DNA of 64,000 nucleotides from Mycolicibacterium sp. MU0050 (GCF_963378085.1 NZ_OY726395.1:4712001-4776000), one strand, 5' to 3'. Positions 34,801-43,396 are shown, counted from the stretch's first letter. Notes: generated by a model not told the origin, from the sequence alone. Numbers and translations: made by a program.

Positions 34801-35775
34801 AGCTTCGGCGGTGTCCCGGATCTCGCGCTCCCCGGACAGGAACACCAAGACGTCGCCGGGTGGTTCGGCGGCCAGTTCGTCGACCGCGTCGAGGATGGCC
34901 TCGGTCTGGTCGCGGGTCTCGCTGCGGATGATCTCGTGGTCGGGGTCGTCGGGGTCCGCGTCGTCCTGCGCGTCGCCGACGGCCACCTCCAAGGGGCGGT
35001 ACCGGATCTCGACGGGGTAGGTGCGTCCGGACACCTCGACGATCGGAGCCGGTCGTCCGGCGTCGCCGAAGTGCGCCGCGAACCGCTCCGGTTCGATGGT
35101 CGCCGAGGTGACGATGACCTTCAGGTCCGGTCGGCGGGGCAGCAGCTCCCGCAGGTAGCCGAGCAGGAAGTCGATGTTGAGGCTGCGTTCGTGCGCCTCG
35201 TCGAGGATCAGGGTGTCGTAGCGCAGCAGTCGCCGGTCCCGCTGGATCTCGGCCAACAGGATGCCGTCGGTCATCAGCTTGATCAGGGTGCGGTCGCCGG
35301 CCTGATCGGTGAACCGGACCGTATAGCCGACGGTCTCGCCGAGCGGGGTGCCCAGTTCGTCGGCGATCCGCTGGGCCACCGTGCGCGCGGCCAGCCGCCG
35401 CGGCTGGGTGTGCCCAATGGTGCCGCGGATCCCGCGGCCGAGTTCCAGACAGAGCTTGGGCAGCTGGGTGGTCTTTCCGGAGCCGGTCGCGCCGGCGACG
35501 ACCACGACCTGGTTGGCGTTGATCGCGGCGGCCAGTTCGTCCCGGGACGCGCTGACCGGCAGGTCGGGATAGCTGATCTGCGGCACCGCGTCGCGGCGCG
35601 CCACCACCAGCGCCTCGGCGCTGCCGATCTGGTTCTCAATCTTGGCCAGGGCGTCCGGAGTGGGCTTCCGCAGGCCCTTGAGCCGCCGTCCCAGCCGGGC
35701 CGCGTCGCGGATCGTCAGCCCGTCCAGGCGGGCGCGCAGCGCGCGCACCGCCTCGCGCGAAGATGGATCGGACAC
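31828..35775 (-). CDS. hrpA: ATP-dependent RNA helicase HrpA
   Basis: 1315 residues from GTG 35775 (VSDPSSREAVRALRAR), directly abutting the MTHFR stop. It is a DEAH helicase: Walker A GATGSGKTTQLPK, DEAH box LILDEAHERSLN, SAT motif VTSATIEPERF and QRAGRSGRTAPGVC motif VI. A helicase-associated domain and the long C-terminal HrpA-specific region follow (DALRENLAGTTRVAVAKALADG, and VSEKRIYRAIDAVLR at the end). Full family length (~1300). It acts on RNA in mRNA processing or ribosome rescue. Confidence 0.95.
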   Translation of the reverse strand: MSDPSSREAVRALRARLDGLTIRDAARLGRRLKGLRKPTPDALAKIENQIGSAEALVVARRDAVPQISYPDLPVSASRDELAAAINANQVVVVAGATGSGKTTQLPKLCLELGRGIRGTIGHTQPRRLAARTVAQRIADELGTPLGETVGYTVRFTDQAGDRTLIKLMTDGILLAEIQRDRRLLRYDTLILDEAHERSLNIDFLLGYLRELLPRRPDLKVIVTSATIEPERFAAHFGDAGRPAPIVEVSGRTYPVEIRYRPLEVAVGDAQDDADPDDPDHEIIRSETRDQTEAILDAVDELAAEPPGDVLVFLSGEREIRDTAEALRAAHTGGHELEVLPLYARLPTAEQQRVFSPRPADNLRRRIVLATNVAETSLTVPGIRYVIDPGTARISRYSRRTKVQRLPIEPISQASADQRAGRSGRTAPGVCIRLYSEPDFAARPRYTDPEILRTNLSAVILQMAALGLGDIESFPFLDPPEGRSIRDGVQLLQELGAFDAGGAITELGRRLAQLPVDPRLGRMILAADEQGCVAEVLVLAAALSIPDPRERPTDREEAARQKHARFADEHSDFMTYLNLWNYLREQRKARSGNAFRRMCREEFLHYLRIREWQDLVGQLRSIAAGLGIRAGEAGGEPADPNRVHAALTAGLLSHIGMRDGDSREYQGARNSRFVLAPGSVLTKRPPRWLVVAELVETSRLYGRIAARIEPEAIEGIAGDLVQRSYSEPHWSAKRGAAMAYERVTLYGLPLVVRRPVDFARTDPELAREMFIRHALVDGEWQTRHHFFRDNTALRNELVEVEERARRRDLMVSDDEIYALYDARIPADVVSVRHFDAWWKKQRHRTPDLLTFTRDELLRGDDDAEHPDVWRADDVALPLTYRFEPGAEDDGVTVHVPLEVLARLGGDSFAWQVPALREELVTALIKSLPKDLRRNFVPAPDTARAVLPELEPGTEPLLDALQRALRRRTGVVVPVSAFDLEKIPAHLRVTFAVENADGAEVARGKDIDALRENLAGTTRVAVAKALADGVERTGLRDWPADLETLPQTVESVSGGNPVRGYPALVAAGAAVDVRVLPTPEEQRAAMRAGTRALLRLVVPVPTKALERELDPRARLILGNNPNGSLSALIEDCADAAIAALAPEPAWTRDEFAALRRRVADGLGARTRDLLARAQRVLAAYHDVRVGLPDQPNAAQADAVADIRAQLADLMPAGFVSAAGAGHLADLTRYLTAIARRLERLAQAPGADRERMLRVHAVEDAYHELLQSLSPIRAQAQDVREIGRQIEEFRVSLWAQQLGTPKPVSEKRIYRAIDAVLR

Positions 35776-36672
35776 TCAGTCGAGGATAGGCGGGGACCAG
35801 TAGGCCAGCAGCTCCGCGAAGGTGTCGAAGGCGGCCTTGTTGACGGCGTAGGTGGCCTCCAGATGGATGCTCAGCGGGAAACCCAGCTCGGCGACCCCGT
35901 CGATCACCCGCTTGTACAGGTCCACCATCCGTCGGCGGCGCTGCGCCGGTTCGTCGGCGGCCAACGACCTCACGAACTCCTGCTCCTCGGCGACCGCCGC
36001 GTTCCCGGGATCCTGGATCAGCCAGTTGATAAGACCCACCCGGGTCTCGACCTGCGGCACGAATCCGAACGACAGCAGGATCTCGGGGCGATGATCGGTC
36101 TCGGCGGCGAACCGGGTCAGGAAGTCGACGATGGCGTCGGAGTACAACAGCTGGGTCAGGCCGTAGGTGGCGCCGCGGTCGCATTTGAAGTTGAACCGGC
36201 CGTGCTCGCCGTCGCGGGTGGGGATCAGGATCGCGCCGCGGTTGGGCACCTCGGCCTCGAACAGCGACAGCGCGTCGGTCGGGGCGACCCCGTGGCCCTC
36301 GCCGTCGTTCATGGTGCGCGGAACCCCGACGAAGGCGATGCCCTCGATCCCGGCGTCCTGCAGGTCACGCACCCGGCGGCGCAGCGGATCTTCGTCGAGG
36401 AACGCGGTGACCTGGGTGCACAATCCGCTGACCCCGGGAAGTTCCGGCTTGATGACGTTCCAGAAGTCCAGGACGTCCATCTTCGGCTTCATCTCGACGG
36501 GACGGCCGTCGTCCTCCTCGATCATGCTGGGCATCATCACGTGCCCGATCCGCCCCTCCAGGCCGGTGGCCGACGCGGCCTCCCGCACCTTGTGTGCCTC
36601 CTCGATGGCGCGTCCGCGGCCGAGCTCGGCGTTGGGCGGCACGAGTTCCAGCGCAACGGTGTTGAGGGTCAC
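35776..36672 (-). CDS. Mycobacterial-type methylenetetrahydrofolate reductase
   Basis: 298 residues from GTG 36672 (VTLNTVALELVPPNAELG) with AGGAG 9 bases upstream; the in-frame ATG at 36720 gives an unlikely extension. The sequence resembles Rv2172c, the small divergent MTHFR of mycobacteria, including KVREAASATGLEGRIGHVMMP, GIAFVGVPRTMNDGEGHG and LLYSDAIVDFLTRF. It would supply 5-methyl-THF for methionine synthesis. It abuts hrpA with no spacer and is the last intact gene before the decayed SDR region. Confidence 0.85.
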   Translation of the reverse strand: MTLNTVALELVPPNAELGRGRAIEEAHKVREAASATGLEGRIGHVMMPSMIEEDDGRPVEMKPKMDVLDFWNVIKPELPGVSGLCTQVTAFLDEDPLRRRVRDLQDAGIEGIAFVGVPRTMNDGEGHGVAPTDALSLFEAEVPNRGAILIPTRDGEHGRFNFKCDRGATYGLTQLLYSDAIVDFLTRFAAETDHRPEILLSFGFVPQVETRVGLINWLIQDPGNAAVAEEQEFVRSLAADEPAQRRRRMVDLYKRVIDGVAELGFPLSIHLEATYAVNKAAFDTFAELLAYWSPPILD

Positions 36673-36793
36673 GAAATAGCTCCTAGGACGGCTTGCCGGT
36701 GAGTGTGGCCGCATCGCCATCGCCGGCGGCCGGGGATCGGCACCTCAGGACACGATAGCCGCACCGGGTTCGCGCCCGGGCGCTAGGACGACC

Positions 36794-37292
36794 TCACAGG
36801 CGGGGCGCGGCCGCACCGGTCAGACCCGCCCCGTCGAGGTCCATGATGCGGTCCAGTTGCCCGGCGACGTCCTCGATCGTCAGCGACGGGTTCGATATGC
36901 CCTGGCTGACCACCATGGCCATCCGGGCGACCCCGCCCATGCCGGCCTGCAGTACCTCGCCGGTGAGCGGACACGACTCGTGCGCCAGGAAGGCCGCGGC
37001 CGGGGCGACGAGGTCCGGGGGCATGCCGGCGTTGATCTGGTCCATCACCTCGCTGCTCAGCGACAGCACGGCCGCCACCTTGTCCGAGTGGGAGGCCGAC
37101 ATGCGGGTGAAGGCGCGCGGGGCGACCGCGTTGACCGCGATCCCGTGCGCCGCCCCCTCGGTGGCGAGATTGCGGGTGAGCGACCACCACCCGCGCTCCG
37201 CGGGCGGCCAACAGCAACGCGTAGCTGCGCCCCACGCCGCGGCCGGCGCCGGTGACGACCACGACCCGGTCGTCGAAACGAAGTTCGGTCAC
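36794..37292 (-). pseudogene. Decayed SDR oxidoreductase with internal deletion and frameshift
   Basis: The 5' part reads [21 protein letters not shown] then [13 protein letters not shown], nearly identical to the N-terminus of the SDR at 3538-4455. The frame then breaks. One base later the reading [13 protein letters not shown] continues in another frame through [12 protein letters not shown] and [14 protein letters not shown] to [16 protein letters not shown]. Relative to the intact paralog, about residues 38-174 are missing, including the NAG motif and the Ser/Tyr/Lys active site. The product cannot be an active SDR. It lies about 10 bases after the P450 stop, so it was once the 3' gene of that operon. 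Short ORFs at 36783-37295 and 36794-37102 are fragments of it. Confidence 0.85.
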
Positions 37293-37301
37293 CACGGCCC
37301 G

Positions 37302-38519
37302 TTACTGCGGGTCGAACAGGACCGGCACGGCGGTGGGTGAACGGAACACCTGGCCGCGGATGTGCGGATCACCCGCGTCCGGGTCCAGCCGAAGGTTGGG
37401 CAGCCGGTCCAGCAAAAGGTTGATGGCCGTGCGCATTTCGAGGCGCGCCAGGTGCATGCCGAGACACACGTGCACGCCGTGCCCCCAGCCCAGGTGTCCC
37501 TTGGGGGTGCGGAACAGGTCGAATGTGTTGGGATCGGGGTACCGATCGTCCTGCCGGTTGGCCGCGCCCAGCATCGGCATGACCGTCGCCCCGGCCGGGA
37601 TCTGCACCCCGCCGAGCACGGTGTCGCGGGTGGCCACCCGGGTGATGGTGAGCAGCGGAGCTTCCCAGCGCACGCCCTCCTCGATGGCCTGCGGGAGCAG
37701 CGACCGATCGGCGCGGATGGCTTCCAGCTGTGCCGGATCCGACAGCAGCGCCAGCAGCAGGCTGCCCAGCGCCCGGTAGGTGGTCTCCACTCCGGCGGGC
37801 AGCAGCAGTCGCAGGAAGGAGAAGATCTCCTCGTCCGCAAGCTTCTCGCCGTCGATCTCGGCCGCCGCCAACGCGCTGATGAGGTCCTCGCGTGGGTCGG
37901 CCCGGCGGGCGTCGAGGATCGGCGCGAAGTAGTCGCACAACGCCTGCGACGCAGCGAGTCCGCGCTCCGGGTTCATCAGCCAGCTCAGCAGTGAGATGGA
38001 CCAGCGCTGGAACTGCGGGTAGTCGTCCTCCGGCAGCCCGAGCAACCCGGCGATGATCTGGCTCGGGTAGTCGAAGGTGAATTCCTTCACCAGGTCGGCC
38101 TTGCCGTTCGGCGCGAAGTTGTCGATCAGGCTGTTGCCCACCCGGCCGACCAACTCGTCTTCCCACCGCGCCAAGGCCTTCTGACCGAACGCCTTCTGCA
38201 CCAGCGCGCGCAGCCGGCCGTGGACCGGTTCGTCCATGCCGAGCATCACCCGCTCGCCGAGCACCGGGCCGAACGCCGCGATGACGCTCGCCGAGGAGAA
38301 GGTCTCGTTGTCGCGCAGCATCTGCTGCGCCTCCTCGTAGCGGTACACGATGAACATCGGCAGCGATTCCTCGTGCGGCAACGCCCCGGAGGTCTCCAGG
38401 CGTTGGACGGGTTCGGAGTTGCGCAGCCGGGCCAACTCGGTATAGGGGTCGCGGACGTCACCGGAGATCGCGTCGTCGAAGGCGCCGAAATCCTCGAGAT
38501 CGTCGAAAAGCTGTTCCAT
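37302..38519 (-). CDS. Cytochrome P450
   Basis: 405 residues from ATG 38519 (MEQLFDDLEDFGAFDD). The I-helix motif is LLPAGVETT (~239-247), the K-helix ExxR lies in AIEEGVRWE, and the heme loop HLGWGHGVHVCLGMHLAR has the cysteine ligand at 352; the usual Phe of FGxG is Trp. It is soluble, bacterial class I, and needs a ferredoxin and reductase not encoded here. It follows the aldehyde dehydrogenase by 27 bases in an operon with an AveC-like protein and a substrate-binding protein, suggesting oxidation of an imported or membrane-handled hydrophobic substrate. Confidence 0.93.
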   Translation of the reverse strand: MEQLFDDLEDFGAFDDAISGDVRDPYTELARLRNSEPVQRLETSGALPHEESLPMFIVYRYEEAQQMLRDNETFSSASVIAAFGPVLGERVMLGMDEPVHGRLRALVQKAFGQKALARWEDELVGRVGNSLIDNFAPNGKADLVKEFTFDYPSQIIAGLLGLPEDDYPQFQRWSISLLSWLMNPERGLAASQALCDYFAPILDARRADPREDLISALAAAEIDGEKLADEEIFSFLRLLLPAGVETTYRALGSLLLALLSDPAQLEAIRADRSLLPQAIEEGVRWEAPLLTITRVATRDTVLGGVQIPAGATVMPMLGAANRQDDRYPDPNTFDLFRTPKGHLGWGHGVHVCLGMHLARLEMRTAINLLLDRLPNLRLDPDAGDPHIRGQVFRSPTAVPVLFDPQ

Positions 38520-38546
38520 TGTGCTCCTTACGGGGTGAAAGCCTGC

Positions 38547-40031
38547 TTACTGGGCCGGGTAGGCCACCGATTTCACCTCGGTGTACTGCGCGAATCCGAT
38601 GGCGCCGTTCTGCCGGCCGACGCCGCTGTCCTTGTAACCACCGAACGGGGTGTCCGCGCCGTAGCCCGCGGTGCCGTTGAGGCCGATGAACCCCGCCCGC
38701 AGCCGCCGCGCCACGGCCAGGGAGCGCTCCAGCGAGCCCGACATCACGTTGCCGGCCAGGCCGTACGGGCTGTCGTTGGCGATCCGGACGGCGTCGTCCT
38801 CATCGTCGTATCCGATGACCGTCAGCACCGGGCCGAAGATCTCCTCCTGCGCAATGGTCATCGAGTTGTCCACCTCGGTGAACAGCGTCGGGCTGACCCA
38901 GAATCCCTTGTCGAACTCCGCGGGCGCCGCGGCGCTGCCCACCAGCATCGTCGCGCCCTCGTCGACACCCTTGCGGATGTAGCCGAGGATGCGGTCCCGC
39001 TGTTTGGCCGAGATCACCGGCCCGCACAAGGTGCCGGGGTCCTGCGGATCGCCGGGAGCGATGTTCTGGTAGATGCCCTGCAGGATCGCGACACCCTCGT
39101 CATACCTGGAGCGCGGCAACAATATCCGGGTGGGCGCGGCGCATCCTTGACCGGCGTGTAGCAGCGGACCGATACCGATCAGGCAGGCCGTGTTGAAGTC
39201 GGCGTCGTCGAGCACGATGGTCGCCGATTTGCCGCCGAGTTCGAGGAACAGCCGCTTCATGGTCGCCGCGCCTTTTTCCATGATGCGCTTGCCCACCGCG
39301 GTGGAACCGGTGAAGGAGATCATGTCCACCTTCGGCGAGAGGGTGAGTTCCTCGCCGACCAGGTGATCCGAAGCGGTCACCACGTTCACCGCGCCGGCCG
39401 GCATATCGGTGTGCTCGGCGATCAGCCGGCCGAGCCGGGTGGCGTTGAACGGGGTGTCCGGCGCGGCTTTGAGCACCACGGTGTTGCCCGCGGCCAGCGC
39501 CTGACCGAGCTTGTTGATGCTCACCTCGAAGGGGAAGTTCCACGGGACGATGGCCCCGACGACGCCGACCGGCTCGTGCCAGACCTTGCGGGTGGTGTTG
39601 ACGCCGGTCACCGACACCACGGTGTCACCGAGGTCGGTTTCCCAGCCGAAGGTGTCGATCAGACCGGCGGGATAGCGCAGGCCGTCGGCGAACGGGGCGT
39701 CCAGCTGCGGGCCGTGGGTCACCGCGCGCGGCGCGCCCACCTCCCGGATGAGTTCCTCGCGCAGTTCCTCCAATTCGCCGGCGATGGCGTCGTGCAACTG
39801 CAGCAGGCAGCGCTTCCGGAACTGGTGATCGGTGGCCCAGTCGGTCTCGTCGAAGCAGCGGCGGGCCGCATCGATCGCGCGGCGCATGTCCGCACGCGAG
39901 GCATCGGCCACCTCACCGAGCACCTCCTCGGTGGCCGGATTGATGTTGGTGAAGGCGCCCGCTTCGCCGTCGACGAGCTTGCCGTCGATCAGCATCCGGG
40001 ACTCGTACGGTGCCGCTACGGCCTCAGTCAT
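38547..40031 (-). CDS. Aldehyde dehydrogenase
   Basis: 494 residues from ATG 40031 (MTEAVAAPYESRMLI); an ATG at 40040 would add three residues. ALDH motifs are present: VVGAIVPWNFPFEVSINKLG, FTGSTAVGKRIME, the general base Glu in LELGGKSATIV, the catalytic Cys in HAGQGCAAPTR, and QEEIFGPVLTVIGYD. Full length. It oxidises an aldehyde to an acid with NAD(P). It overlaps the preceding SDR gene, so the pair probably carries out alcohol-to-aldehyde-to-acid oxidation after P450 hydroxylation. Confidence 0.94.
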   Translation of the reverse strand: MTEAVAAPYESRMLIDGKLVDGEAGAFTNINPATEEVLGEVADASRADMRRAIDAARRCFDETDWATDHQFRKRCLLQLHDAIAGELEELREELIREVGAPRAVTHGPQLDAPFADGLRYPAGLIDTFGWETDLGDTVVSVTGVNTTRKVWHEPVGVVGAIVPWNFPFEVSINKLGQALAAGNTVVLKAAPDTPFNATRLGRLIAEHTDMPAGAVNVVTASDHLVGEELTLSPKVDMISFTGSTAVGKRIMEKGAATMKRLFLELGGKSATIVLDDADFNTACLIGIGPLLHAGQGCAAPTRILLPRSRYDEGVAILQGIYQNIAPGDPQDPGTLCGPVISAKQRDRILGYIRKGVDEGATMLVGSAAAPAEFDKGFWVSPTLFTEVDNSMTIAQEEIFGPVLTVIGYDDEDDAVRIANDSPYGLAGNVMSGSLERSLAVARRLRAGFIGLNGTAGYGADTPFGGYKDSGVGRQNGAIGFAQYTEVKSVAYPAQ

Positions 40032-41040
40032 GGTTCGCATTCTTTTGTTCGGCGTCCTGCCGCGCGGCCTGGCGGCGGGCGGCCGCCTGCCCGAGCCGCT
40101 GCAGGACGGGTTGCGGAAGAATCTTGGCGGCCACCACCATGGCCCGCTGCGTGGCGGTCAAGGGCACCGCGCCGCCGCGCATCGCACCCTGCCGCGGGAT
40201 CCCCAGCACCATCCGGGACATGTGGTGCATGCCCGCGGCGGGCAGGATCCGGTTGGCCACCAACAACATCGATGCTTCGATGCCGACGCCGCGCCGACGG
40301 AAGCCGGCCCGGTCGGCCAGCGCCGCCAGCAGGCCGTCGGTGAACTTCTCCGGGGGCCGCGCGAAACTCATGGCGTACCGACCGCGGGTGTTCATGGTGT
40401 CGTGCACCCGGGCGTAGGGGCCGTCGAGATCGCGGTCGTCGATGGTGCCGGCGTCGGTGATGATGTCGGTGTCGTAGGTACCGGTCACCAGCACCGTCAC
40501 GCCCAGCCCGAAGGGGGCGATCTCACCCGCCATCGACTCGCCCCAGCGTTCCAGGGCACCCTTGGCCGCGGAGTAGGCCGCGATCCCGGGCTGGCCCCGC
40601 ACCCCGCCGGCGCTGGAGATCAGCACGATGCGGCCCTCCCCGGCGGCGCGCATGGCCGGCAGCAACGCCTTGGTCAGCGCCACGGGGCCCATGACGTGGG
40701 TGGCGAACATGTCCTGCCAGAGCTGTAGGTCGGCCTCCTCCACCATGCCGGCCGCAGAGATACCGGCGTTGTGCACGATGGCGTACGGAGCGCCGACGGA
40801 CTCCTCGATGAGCTTGGCCGCGGCGGTGACCGACGCGTGGTCCATCAAGTCGAGTTGCACACCGATCAGCCGCGGATCATCCTCGCCGGCGCCGGTGGCC
40901 TCACGCAGCAGCGGCATCCCCCGGTCCGGCGTGCGCATCGCCGCGACCACGCGCCACCCCTCGCGATACAACCGGACGGTCGACGCGAAGCCCAGCCCCC
41001 GCGACGCCCCGGTGACGACGACGGTGCGCGGCTCACCCAT
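40024..41040 (-). CDS. SDR family oxidoreductase
   Basis: 338 residues from ATG 41040 (MGEPRTVVVTGASRGLGFA), overlapping the AveC-like gene by 8 bases. It has the TGASRGLG cofactor motif, HNAGISAAG, LISSAGGV and YSAAKGALERWGE with active-site Tyr and Lys. The C-terminal ~90 residues (from FARPPEKFTDGLLAALADR) are longer than in classical SDRs and end in a basic Ala/Arg/Gln-rich tail. Likely an alcohol dehydrogenase in the P450/ALDH operon. Confidence 0.9.
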   Translation of the reverse strand: MGEPRTVVVTGASRGLGFASTVRLYREGWRVVAAMRTPDRGMPLLREATGAGEDDPRLIGVQLDLMDHASVTAAAKLIEESVGAPYAIVHNAGISAAGMVEEADLQLWQDMFATHVMGPVALTKALLPAMRAAGEGRIVLISSAGGVRGQPGIAAYSAAKGALERWGESMAGEIAPFGLGVTVLVTGTYDTDIITDAGTIDDRDLDGPYARVHDTMNTRGRYAMSFARPPEKFTDGLLAALADRAGFRRRGVGIEASMLLVANRILPAAGMHHMSRMVLGIPRQGAMRGGAVPLTATQRAMVVAAKILPQPVLQRLGQAAARRQAARQDAEQKNANHD

Positions 41041-42184
41041 CCTGGTTCTCCGGTGCGCACTTGCCTTCCCCGGGCGGCGGCGGTTCCACGTCGGGCCGGC
41101 CGTTGGGCAGACCGCTCTGCCAGGTGGCCCACTTGCCGACCGAGAACGGCCCCTGGGCGCCTTCCTTCTCGAAATACCCCTGCGGGTCATACACTTTCGC
41201 CTCCGGGTACGGCCAGGGGCAGGCCACCGCGGTGGCCAGGCCACTGGCCTTGATGGCGGCGAACCAGGAGCCGTAGGCGAAGTAGGCGACGTTGATGATC
41301 GTGAACATCACCAGGAAGGTGCCCAACACCGGTTTCTTCGGGAACAGTTTCGCGCGCGCGGCCAGCTTCTCGGCCACCGACTTGCCGGTGTCGTCCCGGT
41401 AGCACAGGATGGCCGCCGGGATCATCACGAACGTCACCGCCAGCGATTCCCAGATCAGCGGGAACTGGAAGGTGGTGCCGGGGAACAACGTTCCGAACGG
41501 GATGGCCTGGGAGTAGATGTACAGGCCCGTGCGGACCAGGCTCACCTCCAGGATCGCGTCGAAGATGAAGCCGATGACCAGCACCAGCAACCCGAGGCTG
41601 ATCAGGGGGTGCCGTGACACGAAGGCAGTGGGCCCGTACTTGGCCTGCCATTTGCGCAGGATCCAGATGGCCGGGAAGAACGGGGCGAAGTAGAACGCGA
41701 CGTAGCCGAACACGATGAACGGCTCGACTGTCGGCGACAGCATGATCAACGGCCAGTTTTCCGGCCAGTGGATCAATTCAGGGTTGTACACCGCGAACGG
41801 CGCCCAGTTCATGATCGGGTCCTGCCACACGATCAGGGTGGTGCACAGGAACATCAACATGATCGGGCTACCCGGATCGCGCCGCCACCCGCGCACGAAG
41901 ATCACCACGAGGACCACCAACAGCACCACGGTGCCGATCTGGTGCACCCACAGCCACCCGTCGAATCCGAACAGGAACTCGACCGGTCGGGGTCGGCCCT
42001 CGACGTTCGGGTTCGCCACCCGGGGATGGACCTCGGTGCGCGCGAACGCGATGAAGAGCCCGAAGAAGGCGATCAGCGCGAAGGCACCCGCCCACCGTCC
42101 CCAGTTGGGGCCGGTTCGAGCCGCGGGATCCTTTCGGGCCGAGGGTTTCTCGGTGGCCAGCGGCGCGAACTCCTCGGTGGTCAC
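41033..42184 (-). CDS. AveC-like (spirocyclase family) multi-pass membrane protein
   Basis: 383 residues from GTG 42184 (VTTEEFAPLATEKPSARK). About seven hydrophobic helices, for example WAGAFALIAFFGLFIAFA, IGTVVLLVVLVVIFV, PLISLGLLVLVIGFIFDAI and VLGTFLVMFTIINVAYFA, with conserved VWQDPIMNWAPFAVYNP. It resembles the AveC family, named for avermectin spiroketal formation, whose mycobacterial members have no established function. A second member is at 62831 in this window, also beside a P450. It lies 31 bases after the substrate-binding protein and overlaps the SDR. Confidence 0.8.
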   Translation of the reverse strand: MTTEEFAPLATEKPSARKDPAARTGPNWGRWAGAFALIAFFGLFIAFARTEVHPRVANPNVEGRPRPVEFLFGFDGWLWVHQIGTVVLLVVLVVIFVRGWRRDPGSPIMLMFLCTTLIVWQDPIMNWAPFAVYNPELIHWPENWPLIMLSPTVEPFIVFGYVAFYFAPFFPAIWILRKWQAKYGPTAFVSRHPLISLGLLVLVIGFIFDAILEVSLVRTGLYIYSQAIPFGTLFPGTTFQFPLIWESLAVTFVMIPAAILCYRDDTGKSVAEKLAARAKLFPKKPVLGTFLVMFTIINVAYFAYGSWFAAIKASGLATAVACPWPYPEAKVYDPQGYFEKEGAQGPFSVGKWATWQSGLPNGRPDVEPPPPGEGKCAPENQDG

Positions 42185-42215
42185 CGGAGGGCTCCGGTCA
42201 GTGACGACGGTTCCA

Positions 42216-43334
42216 TCAGTCTTCCTCCCCGAATCTGTCGACCAGATGTGAGTTGATACCGTCCGCGTCGAGCGTGCGGGCCACCAGATACCCCGAGCCC
42301 ATCCACGCCCGTCGGGTCCACTTGCCGAGCGACACCCGGGTGCCGGGGGCCCCAGAGGCGGCCGGCATCATCTTGACCCGCTCGAGGGCTTCCTTGACCC
42401 CGCGCGGGCTCAGGGGGTGGGCATCGGCGAAGGCCCGCACCAGGGTGGCGGCCACGTCGTGGTTGACCACCGACACGCAGTACTCGGGGCGGCTTCCGTT
42501 GTAGCGCTTGGCATACCGGTCGAGCCAGGCCTGCCCCACCGCGTTGCCCTCGTCGTACTGGTCGACCCCCACCCACCCCAGAAACGCGTTCCACATGATC
42601 GGGTTGACCCACGCGTTCTGGAAGGCGGTGGTGGTGAAGCGCGGCGGATCCCAGTCGACGGCTTCGAGGGCGGGATTGATGAACACGATGCCGAAACCGA
42701 ACCCGAGATGCACGATGGCCTCGGCCTTGGCCTGATGCAGGGTGCTCACCGCCGCGTTGATGTCCTGCGCGGTCTGCGCGATGCCGGCCTCGGCGACAAT
42801 GCGAATCCCCTTGCGCGCCGCGGCGCTCCGCAGGTTCTTCAGATAGCTCTCGCCGATGAGGTTCTGCTCGACCAGCACCCCGATCTCCTTGAGGCCCCGC
42901 TTGGCCACCAGGTCGATCAGGAAGATCGGCTCGTCGGTCATCGACCCCTGGGGGAAGGCGAAGGTCCATTCGCCCAGCCAGTCGTCGGTGCCGGTGACAC
43001 TGATCGCCGGCACCTTGAACCGCTCCTCGATGGCCTCCCGCACCGGCACACAGTTGTCGGTGATGTTCGGTCCGAACACCACCAGGCAGCCCTCGTCGAC
43101 CAGTTCGCCGTAGGCATCGATGACGGCCTTGACCGACCCCTTCGGCAGACCCTCGACCTCGCGGTAGATCATCTGCACCGAGCGGTCCAGCACACCCTGT
43201 TCCCGCGCCTCCTCGAAGACCAGGTCGAAGGTGCGGGTGAACGAACTCATCAGCTCGTCCGGGAATCCGGGCGGCAGGGTGAAGTCCATCAGGTATCCGA
43301 CCTTGATGGGCTCTGCGGTGCTCTCGTAGGACAT
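42216..43334 (-). CDS. Periplasmic-binding-protein-like (LivJ-type) protein without signal peptide
   Basis: 372 residues from ATG 43334 (MSYESTAEPIKVGYLMDF). It has the type I binding-protein fold of branched-chain amino acid receptors: KVGYLMDFTLPPGFPDE, VVFGPNITDNCVPVREAIEE, GVLVEQNLIGESYLKNLRSA and YCVSVVNHDVAATLVRAFADA. There is no signal peptide or lipobox, and no permease or ATPase gene is adjacent, so it probably works in the cytoplasm as a ligand carrier or sensor. It is the first gene of the AveC/SDR/ALDH/P450 operon, driven by the promoter at 43397-43426. Confidence 0.85.
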   Translation of the reverse strand: MSYESTAEPIKVGYLMDFTLPPGFPDELMSSFTRTFDLVFEEAREQGVLDRSVQMIYREVEGLPKGSVKAVIDAYGELVDEGCLVVFGPNITDNCVPVREAIEERFKVPAISVTGTDDWLGEWTFAFPQGSMTDEPIFLIDLVAKRGLKEIGVLVEQNLIGESYLKNLRSAAARKGIRIVAEAGIAQTAQDINAAVSTLHQAKAEAIVHLGFGFGIVFINPALEAVDWDPPRFTTTAFQNAWVNPIMWNAFLGWVGVDQYDEGNAVGQAWLDRYAKRYNGSRPEYCVSVVNHDVAATLVRAFADAHPLSPRGVKEALERVKMMPAASGAPGTRVSLGKWTRRAWMGSGYLVARTLDADGINSHLVDRFGEED

Positions 43335-43380
43335 CTGACCTCCGTCGCGCCGCGCAGGTCACAGCCACCCGCACGGGAAA

Positions 43381-43393
43381 CCTAATATTTGTT
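43381..43393 (-). promoter_or_regulatory. Copy C of the shared 13-bp motif (RACARANNTTWGG)
   Basis: On the minus strand it reads AACAAATATTAGG, 3 bases downstream of the -10 box of the promoter for the substrate-binding-protein operon, so bound protein would cover the transcription start. It is an exact match to the consensus built from eight sites between 43.3 and 59.8 kb. Confidence 0.65.
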
Positions 43394-43396
43394 TAG

